From Amphritea sp. (GTDB lineage Bacteria > Pseudomonadota > Gammaproteobacteria > Pseudomonadales > Nitrincolaceae), in contig JAIBDA010000036.1 in assembly GCA_024679635.1 (NCBI GenBank), forward strand, positions 1 through 11,147: a stretch of 11,147 nt of DNA, given 5' to 3'. The translations under genes and the position numbers were made by a program. Below, one piece after another: positions 6,951 to 11,147 of the stretch. The notes below the pieces were generated by a model. The model saw only the letters and a program-made list of their open reading frames with translations, had not been told where the DNA came from and made no database searches. The stretch's first letter is position 1; the number at the start of each line of letters is the position of its first letter.

Positions 6951-7502
6951 CTAGAACGGGATATCATCATCGAAATCATCCAGACCTGGTGCAGGCTGTG
7001 GTGCTGCATTCTGCTGAGGCTTCTGATATGACTGCTGTGGTTGTTGCTGTGGTTGTTGCTGCTGTGGTTGCTGCTGTGGCTGATAGTTTTGCTGCGGCGC
7101 ATTCTGCTGAGGCGCTTGCTGATAACCACCGGCCTGAGGTTGCTGATAGCCACCGCCACCTTCACCACGACTGTCCAACATTTGCATTTCACTGGCAACA
7201 ATCTCGGTAGTGTAACGATCCTGGCCCTGCTTATCCTGCCACTTACGTGTACGCAAAGAGCCTTCCAGATAAACCTTAGAGCCCTTTTTCAAGTACTCAC
7301 CGGCAATCTCAGCAAGACGATTGAAAAATACTACCCGGTGCCACTCAGTACGTTCCTGCTGCTGCCCGGTTTGCTTATCCTTCCATGACTCAGAGGTCGC
7401 GATTGTGATATTTGTCACCGCATTCCCACTAGGCATATATTTAGTTTCAGGCTCATTGCCTAGGTTACCAATCAGGATGACTTTGTTAACACCGCGTGCC
7501 AT
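6951..7502 (-). CDS. ssb: Single-stranded DNA-binding protein
   Basis: SSB coats single-stranded DNA during replication, repair and recombination and recruits partners through its C-terminal tip. From ATG 7502 it is 183 residues, close to the E. coli length of 178. The OB-fold domain covers about residues 1-112, starting [19 protein letters not shown]. The DNA-stacking aromatics of E. coli SSB are all at the same positions: Trp40, Trp54, Phe60 and Trp88. A disordered Gln/Pro/Gly-rich linker follows (about 115-170), and the protein ends in the acidic tip DDFDDDIPF, which docks repair and replication partners. GGAGAG just upstream supports this start; the in-frame TTG four codons earlier coincides with that site and is unlikely. 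Divergence from uvrA is a classic gammaproteobacterial arrangement. Confidence 0.97.
   Translation of the reverse strand: MARGVNKVILIGNLGNEPETKYMPSGNAVTNITIATSESWKDKQTGQQQERTEWHRVVFFNRLAEIAGEYLKKGSKVYLEGSLRTRKWQDKQGQDRYTTEIVASEMQMLDSRGEGGGGYQQPQAGGYQQAPQQNAPQQNYQPQQQPQQQQPQQQPQQSYQKPQQNAAPQPAPGLDDFDDDIPF
7011..7148 (-). repeat. Low-complexity Gln/Pro repeat tract in the ssb linker
   Basis: Codons for residues 119-164 are dominated by CAG and CAA with interspersed CCA/CCG, giving runs such as [17 protein letters not shown]. On the plus strand this reads as repeated TGTTGCTG-like units. Such tracts expand and contract by slippage, so length should vary between strains. The linker tolerates this because it is disordered. 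Confidence 0.8.
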
Positions 7503-7540
7503 TGATCTCTCCAATTTTCTTTAACTTTTTGCGACGGTTG

Positions 7541-7557
7541 CTGCATATTTATTACAG
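7541..7557. promoter_or_regulatory. LexA-box-like palindrome in the ssb-uvrA spacer
   Basis: GCTG and CAGC flank an AT-rich centre (CTG 7541-7543, CAG 7555-7557). The spacing between CTG and CAG is eleven bases, whereas the gammaproteobacterial LexA box has ten. The location is right for SOS control of uvrA and ssb, but the spacing is wrong, so it is only a candidate. Confidence 0.2.
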
Positions 7558-7579
7558 CGAATGCATTGCGCTAAAGCAT

Positions 7580-7608
7580 ATCATAAATATTACGACTGAC
7601 AGCGTAAA
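7580..7608 (-). promoter_or_regulatory. Candidate sigma-70 promoter of ssb
   Basis: On the minus strand TTTACG (7608-7603) and TATGAT (7585-7580) are separated by the optimal 17 bases, giving four and five matches to the consensus hexamers. Transcription would start near 7573, leaving a leader of about 70 bases before ATG 7502. Confidence 0.5.
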
Positions 7609-7626
7609 ATATCTTCAGATCAGGTG

Positions 7627-7653
7627 TTGGCGGCGGGCATAACTCTTTATACT
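7627..7653 (+). promoter_or_regulatory. Candidate promoter of uvrA
   Basis: TATACT at 7648-7653 is a reasonable -10 hexamer; TTGGCG at 7627-7632 is a possible -35, but the spacer is only 15 bases. Transcription would begin near 7660, giving a short leader of about 24 bases. The ribosome binding site before the ATG is modest (ACGGA). Confidence 0.3.
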
Positions 7654-7683
7654 TGACCCCTTTACTTCAGATACGGAAACCAC

Positions 7684-10515
7684 ATGGACAAGATACTGGT
7701 TCGGGGTGCAAGAACCCACAACCTAAAAAATATCGACCTGGATATCCCACGGGATAAACTGGTGGTTATTACAGGCTTGTCCGGCTCCGGTAAATCCTCT
7801 CTGGCGTTCGATACTCTCTATGCCGAAGGGCAGCGACGTTATGTCGAATCCCTCTCGACCTATGCCCGCCAGTTTCTGTCGATGATGGAGAAACCCGATG
7901 TTGACCATATTGAAGGTCTGTCACCGGCGATCTCGATTGAACAGAAATCAACATCGCACAACCCCCGCTCTACCGTCGGCACCATTACGGAGATATATGA
8001 TTATCTCCGTCTGTTGTTTGCACGGGCAGGTGAGCCCCGCTGCCCTGATCACGACCTTCCGCTGGCGGCACAGACCGTAAGCCAGATGGTGGACCAGGTA
8101 CTGACACTCCCTGAAGGCACTAAGTTGATGCTGCTGGCTCCGGTTATCCAGGGCCGTAAAGGTGAGCACTTACATACTATCCATGAACTACAAGCACAGG
8201 GATTTGTCCGCGCCCGTGTCAACGGAATCGTCTGTGACATTGATAGCATCCCCGAGCTGGATAAGAACAAAAAGCATAATATTGAGGCGGTGGTTGACCG
8301 TTTCAAAGTACGCGATGACCTCCAAATCCGGTTAGCGGAATCCTTTGAAACCGCCCTAAACATGACCGATGGCATTGCCACAATCAGCTATATGGATGAC
8401 GACGGTGAAGAGCTGGTATTTTCTGCCCGCTTTGCCTGCCCCAAATGTGGCCATAGCATTCAGGAACTGGAACCCAGGATGTTCTCTTTCAACAATCCCC
8501 ATGGGGCTTGTTCATCCTGTGACGGCCTGGGTGTGAAACAGTTCTTTGACCCAAGCAAAGTTGTCAGTGACGCTAGCCTGACGCTGTCTGAAGGCGCAAT
8601 TCGCGGCTGGGACCGCCGTGCACTGTATTACTTCCAGCAGCTGAAAGCCGTATCCGAACATTACGGTTTTAACATGGACACCCCCTTCAAAGAGCTGAAT
8701 GAAAAACAACAGAAGATGATTCTTGAGGGCAGCGGCAAAGAGGATATCGCTTTTCGTTACCTCAATGATCGCGGCGATGTCATTAGCAAATCTCATCCCT
8801 TTGAAGGTGTACTGAACAACCTGTCCCGACGCTATCGGGAAACCGAATCCGATATGGTACGTGAGGATTTATCAAAGTATATCAATATGCAGGAATGCCC
8901 CGGCTGTGACGGTAGCCGTCTGCGACGCGATGCACGCCATGTCTATATTGATGAGCAAACTCTGCCTGAGATCGTCAAACTCTCCATCGGCGATAGCTGT
9001 GACTACTTTGATAACCTGAAACTAACCGGCAAACAGGGTGAGATTGCCGACAAGATTCTTAAGGAAATCCGCCTGCGACTAGAATTTCTGGTTAATGTAG
9101 GCCTGGATTACCTGTCACTGGAACGCAGTGCCGAAACACTCTCCGGTGGTGAAGCCCAGCGGATTCGCCTAGCCAGCCAGATCGGTGCCGGTTTAGTCGG
9201 CGTCATGTACATTCTTGATGAGCCCTCTATCGGCCTGCATCAGCGGGACAATGACCGTCTGCTAAAAACCCTGATCCATCTGCGTGACCTGGGCAATACT
9301 GTGATAGTAGTCGAACACGATGAAGATGCGATACGCTTGGCCGACTATGTTATCGATGTTGGCCCCGGTGCCGGGGTTCATGGCGGTGAAATTATTGCCC
9401 AGGGCACTCCCGCGCAGTTGATGGCATCAAAAGACTCAATCACCGCCGATTATCTGTCAGGCCGTCGCAGGATTGAAATCCCAACAACGCGTCATCAGCC
9501 AGATGGTCGCTGGCTGCAACTGCATGGCGCGTCAGGCAACAACCTCAATGATGTAGATCTGGACATCCCTCTGGGACTGTTGACCTGTGTAACCGGCGTA
9601 TCAGGCTCCGGTAAATCAACCCTGATCAACAGTACTCTTTATCCAATTGCGGCCACCGAATTAAACAACGCCACTACCCTGACTGCTGCTCCTTACAAAG
9701 AGCTAAAAGGGATGGAACAGCTAGATAAGGTGATCGATATCGATCAGAGCCCTATCGGCCGTACTCCAAGATCCAACCCTGCGACTTACACTGGTATTTT
9801 CACCCCGATTCGAGAGCTCTTTGCCGGCACTCAGGAAGCCCGTTCCCGCGGTTATAAGCCAGGACGCTTTAGCTTTAACGTGAAAGGCGGACGCTGTGAA
9901 GCCTGTCAGGGTGATGGCGTGATTAAAGTAGAGATGCACTTTCTGCCGGATATTTACGTGCCCTGCGATGTGTGTAAGGGTAAGCGTTATAACCGGGAAA
10001 CCCTGGAAGTTAAGTATAAAGGCAAGAGCATCCACGATGTACTGGCGATGACCGTCGAAGATGGCCGTGAGTTCTTTGAAGCTATCCCTGCCCTCTCCCG
10101 CCGCTTGCAGACACTGATCGATGTGGGCCTGTCCTATATTCGTCTCGGACAAGCCGCCACCACCCTCTCCGGTGGTGAAGCGCAACGGGTGAAGCTGGCA
10201 AAAGAACTCAGTAAGCGAGATACCGGCAAGACTCTATATATTCTCGATGAACCAACCACCGGCCTGCACTTCTACGATATTCAGCAACTGCTAAACGTAC
10301 TCTACCGCCTGCGCGACCACGGCAATACTATCGTCGTCATCGAGCACAACCTTGATGTCATTAAGACAGCCGATTGGATTATCGACCTCGGCCCCGAAGG
10401 CGGCGTCCGAGGGGGTGAAATTATCGCCACCGGAACACCGGAAACGGTTGCAGAGATTAAAGGCTCTTATACCGGGGAATTCTTGAAACCAATGTTAGAG
10501 AAGGCTAAAAGCTAA
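7684..10515 (+). CDS. uvrA: Excinuclease ABC subunit A
   Basis: UvrA is the damage-sensing ATPase of nucleotide excision repair; its dimer finds distorted DNA and loads UvrB. The 943 residues are full length for the family (E. coli 940). ATPase site one has Walker [10 protein letters not shown] (31-39), signature [12 protein letters not shown] (from 486) and Walker [11 protein letters not shown] (from 510). Site two has Walker [10 protein letters not shown] (638-646), signature [12 protein letters not shown] (from 828) and Walker [11 protein letters not shown] (from 853). Two zinc modules are present: Cys252/255/276/279 and Cys738/741/761/764. All key residues are intact, so a working protein is expected. 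It diverges from ssb with a 181-base spacer and ends before a strong terminator. The UvrB-contact segment lies between the first Walker A and the first zinc module. Confidence 0.98.
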   Translation: MDKILVRGARTHNLKNIDLDIPRDKLVVITGLSGSGKSSLAFDTLYAEGQRRYVESLSTYARQFLSMMEKPDVDHIEGLSPAISIEQKSTSHNPRSTVGTITEIYDYLRLLFARAGEPRCPDHDLPLAAQTVSQMVDQVLTLPEGTKLMLLAPVIQGRKGEHLHTIHELQAQGFVRARVNGIVCDIDSIPELDKNKKHNIEAVVDRFKVRDDLQIRLAESFETALNMTDGIATISYMDDDGEELVFSARFACPKCGHSIQELEPRMFSFNNPHGACSSCDGLGVKQFFDPSKVVSDASLTLSEGAIRGWDRRALYYFQQLKAVSEHYGFNMDTPFKELNEKQQKMILEGSGKEDIAFRYLNDRGDVISKSHPFEGVLNNLSRRYRETESDMVREDLSKYINMQECPGCDGSRLRRDARHVYIDEQTLPEIVKLSIGDSCDYFDNLKLTGKQGEIADKILKEIRLRLEFLVNVGLDYLSLERSAETLSGGEAQRIRLASQIGAGLVGVMYILDEPSIGLHQRDNDRLLKTLIHLRDLGNTVIVVEHDEDAIRLADYVIDVGPGAGVHGGEIIAQGTPAQLMASKDSITADYLSGRRRIEIPTTRHQPDGRWLQLHGASGNNLNDVDLDIPLGLLTCVTGVSGSGKSTLINSTLYPIAATELNNATTLTAAPYKELKGMEQLDKVIDIDQSPIGRTPRSNPATYTGIFTPIRELFAGTQEARSRGYKPGRFSFNVKGGRCEACQGDGVIKVEMHFLPDIYVPCDVCKGKRYNRETLEVKYKGKSIHDVLAMTVEDGREFFEAIPALSRRLQTLIDVGLSYIRLGQAATTLSGGEAQRVKLAKELSKRDTGKTLYILDEPTTGLHFYDIQQLLNVLYRLRDHGNTIVVIEHNLDVIKTADWIIDLGPEGGVRGGEIIATGTPETVAEIKGSYTGEFLKPMLEKAKS

Positions 10516-10566
10516 TACGTGACTAGAACGTCCCTTGCCAGTAGCTAGATAAGACGCAAAAAACAG

Positions 10567-10598
10567 AAAGGCTGATGCTTCGTGCACCGGCCTTTTTT
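10567..10598. terminator. Terminator of uvrA, shared with the convergent small gene
   Basis: AAAGGCTGATGC (10567-10578) pairs with GCACCGGCCTTT (10584-10595), with one A-C mismatch and one G-T pair, over the loop TTCGT. Six T residues (10593-10598) follow on the plus strand. On the minus strand the stem is followed by CTGTTTTTTG, so it can also end the small minus-strand gene whose stop codon lies at 10597-10599. Confidence 0.85.
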
Positions 10599-10785
10599 AT
10601 TGGGTGTGTGGCAGGATAAAACTCCACCTATGCGGAATCGATGTCAGTCTCAGAACAACTCTACAGCTTTTACAGGTGTAGATTGTTTCGTTGAAATTTT
10701 GATTTCGTTGAACATATCCTATCGGTACTGAAATTGGCTGGTCCCTTAGCACTACCTCGCAAACATCGCAGCTAATTAGCCCCAT
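10597..10785 (-). CDS. Small four-cysteine (zinc-ribbon-like) protein, unrecognised
   Basis: A 62-residue protein I do not recognise. Two CxxC knuckles, Cys6-Asp-Val-Cys9 and Cys38-Lys-Ser-Cys41, are 28 residues apart, a pattern that normally binds one structural zinc. Both knuckles are followed by a similar stretch (CEVVLR after the first, CRVVLRL after the second), so the protein reads like two matching halves. No signal peptide or membrane segment is visible. Three things favour a real gene despite its size: GGAAG seven bases before the ATG, a TATAAT promoter hexamer about 35 bases further upstream, and a convergent terminator exactly at its stop. The C-terminal 20 residues look unconserved in character. 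It could bind nucleic acid or protein, or it could be a chance frame; homologues would decide. Confidence 0.55.
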   Translation of the reverse strand: MGLISCDVCEVVLRDQPISVPIGYVQRNQNFNETIYTCKSCRVVLRLTSIPHRWSFILPHTQ

Positions 10786-10820
10786 CTTTGTACTTCCAAG
10801 ACAAAATTACGTGAGCGCGA

Positions 10821-10848
10821 ATTATAGTGTGATTTGTTCTTTTGTCTG
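10821..10848 (-). promoter_or_regulatory. Candidate promoter of the small four-cysteine gene
   Basis: On the minus strand CAGACA (10848-10843) and a perfect TATAAT (10826-10821) are separated by 16 bases. Transcription would begin near 10814, leaving a leader of about 29 bases that contains the ribosome binding site GGAAG. Confidence 0.5.
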
Positions 10849-11058
10849 CATACAGATACACCAAAGTGGGTAACCGTCCATCATACGAAAGCCGCTAGAA
10901 TACCGCTTTACGATATAAGCGCAAAGCAATAGTCAGCCCGCCGCTAGCTAGTTGCTAGAAGAACCATATGAGCTTGTAGGCTGATATGTCACGCATACGC
11001 AGGAAGGTCAGCTACAGGTCTAGTAAGCAGCACAGAAGCCATCGGAGTTTTCCAGACG
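10849..11058. other. Gene-poor stretch with one long-range hairpin
   Basis: No gene, tRNA or mobile-element end is recognised. TGTAG-G-CTGA (10975-10984) can pair with TCAGCTACA (11008-11016) with one bulged G, enclosing 23 bases that hold a small TATG/CATA stem. The sequence also has several CTAG tetramers (10895, 10944, 10948, 10955, 11020), without a clear pattern. A small RNA is possible but there is no promoter or terminator of its own to support one. Confidence 0.3.
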
Positions 11059-11087
11059 AAAAAAAACCCGGCCGAAGCCGGGTTTTT
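11059..11087. terminator. Strong bidirectional terminator, mainly for the minus-strand gene at the right edge
   Basis: CCCGGC (11067-11072) pairs with GCCGGG (11077-11082). Read on the minus strand the loop is TTCG closed by a C-G pair, a very stable tetraloop, and eight T residues follow. On the plus strand five T follow. It lies 22 bases beyond the stop of the edge gene. Confidence 0.92.
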
Positions 11088-11104
11088 ATTGAGAATCGAA
11101 GAGT

Positions 11105-11147
11105 TTAATCTTCAGAATCTTCTACCGCTACAGCGTCAGCTGGACGG
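11105..11147 (-). CDS. rplQ: C-terminal fragment, probably 50S ribosomal protein L17
   Basis: Only the last 13 residues are inside the window, RPADAVAVEDSED, followed by TAA at 11107-11105. The acidic, alanine-rich tail fits the variable end of gammaproteobacterial L17, whose conserved part typically ends in an ELV-D/G-R stretch, and rplQ lies close to uvrA in Pseudomonas. The strong terminator just downstream suits the end of a ribosomal-protein operon. With so few residues visible this is a suggestion only; the sequence to the right would settle it. Confidence 0.5.
   Translation of the reverse strand, partial: RPADAVAVEDSED

Noticed and set aside
6989..7388. Plus-strand frames opposite ssb with leucine/valine/alanine-rich peptides
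   Set aside because: They are the reverse reading of the CAG/CAA-rich linker and OB-fold codons; low complexity explains the hydrophobic runs.
10516..11058. CTAG tetramer cluster as a meaningful repeat
   Set aside because: Seven copies occur in the 10516-11058 gap, but CTAG is also found within the coding regions here and the copies share no flanking sequence or spacing.

Overview
The window looks like chromosomal DNA from a gammaproteobacterium, probably a marine Oceanospirillales/Pseudomonadales-type organism. This is an inference from three things: ssb and uvrA are divergent neighbours, a gene tail resembling ribosomal protein L17 (rplQ) lies just beyond uvrA, and base composition is close to balanced with dense, ordinary proteobacterial gene packing. 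No database search was possible.

Positions 1-182 hold no recognised gene. Positions 183-6266 form an uptake and modification locus: an ABC ATPase with two nucleotide-binding domains (291-1847), two membrane permeases (1844-2944, 2952-3878), a BMP-family periplasmic binding protein (4127-5218) and an isopenicillin-N-synthase-type 2-oxoglutarate/Fe(II) dioxygenase (5304-6266). The four transport genes match the BmpA/NupNOPQ class, whose characterised members import nucleosides or nucleobases. The ATPase operon and the binding-protein gene are each preceded by nearly the same element (TGGTCA, two variable bases, TTTTTGCTT). In both copies GG and GC are ten bases apart, the spacing of sigma-54 -24/-12 promoters. 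The dioxygenase is separated from the binding-protein gene by two tandem hairpins, the second an intrinsic terminator, so it is probably expressed by limited read-through. The simplest reading is a scavenging system that imports a purine- or pyrimidine-type compound and oxidises it inside the cell, possibly under nitrogen-related control.

Positions 6267-6950 carry a TerB-family gene with its own promoter and a terminator shared with ssb. Positions 6951-10515 are the DNA-maintenance pair ssb (minus strand) and uvrA (plus strand), divergent from a 181-base spacer. Beyond the uvrA terminator is a likely small zinc-ribbon gene (10597-10785, minus) with promoter, ribosome binding site and a shared convergent terminator. 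A gene-poor stretch follows, then a strong terminator and the last 13 codons of a minus-strand gene, probably rplQ.

Most of the window is ordinary. The parts that deserve attention are the transporter-dioxygenase pairing with its matched promoters, the terminator in front of the dioxygenase, and the unrecognised four-cysteine mini-protein.
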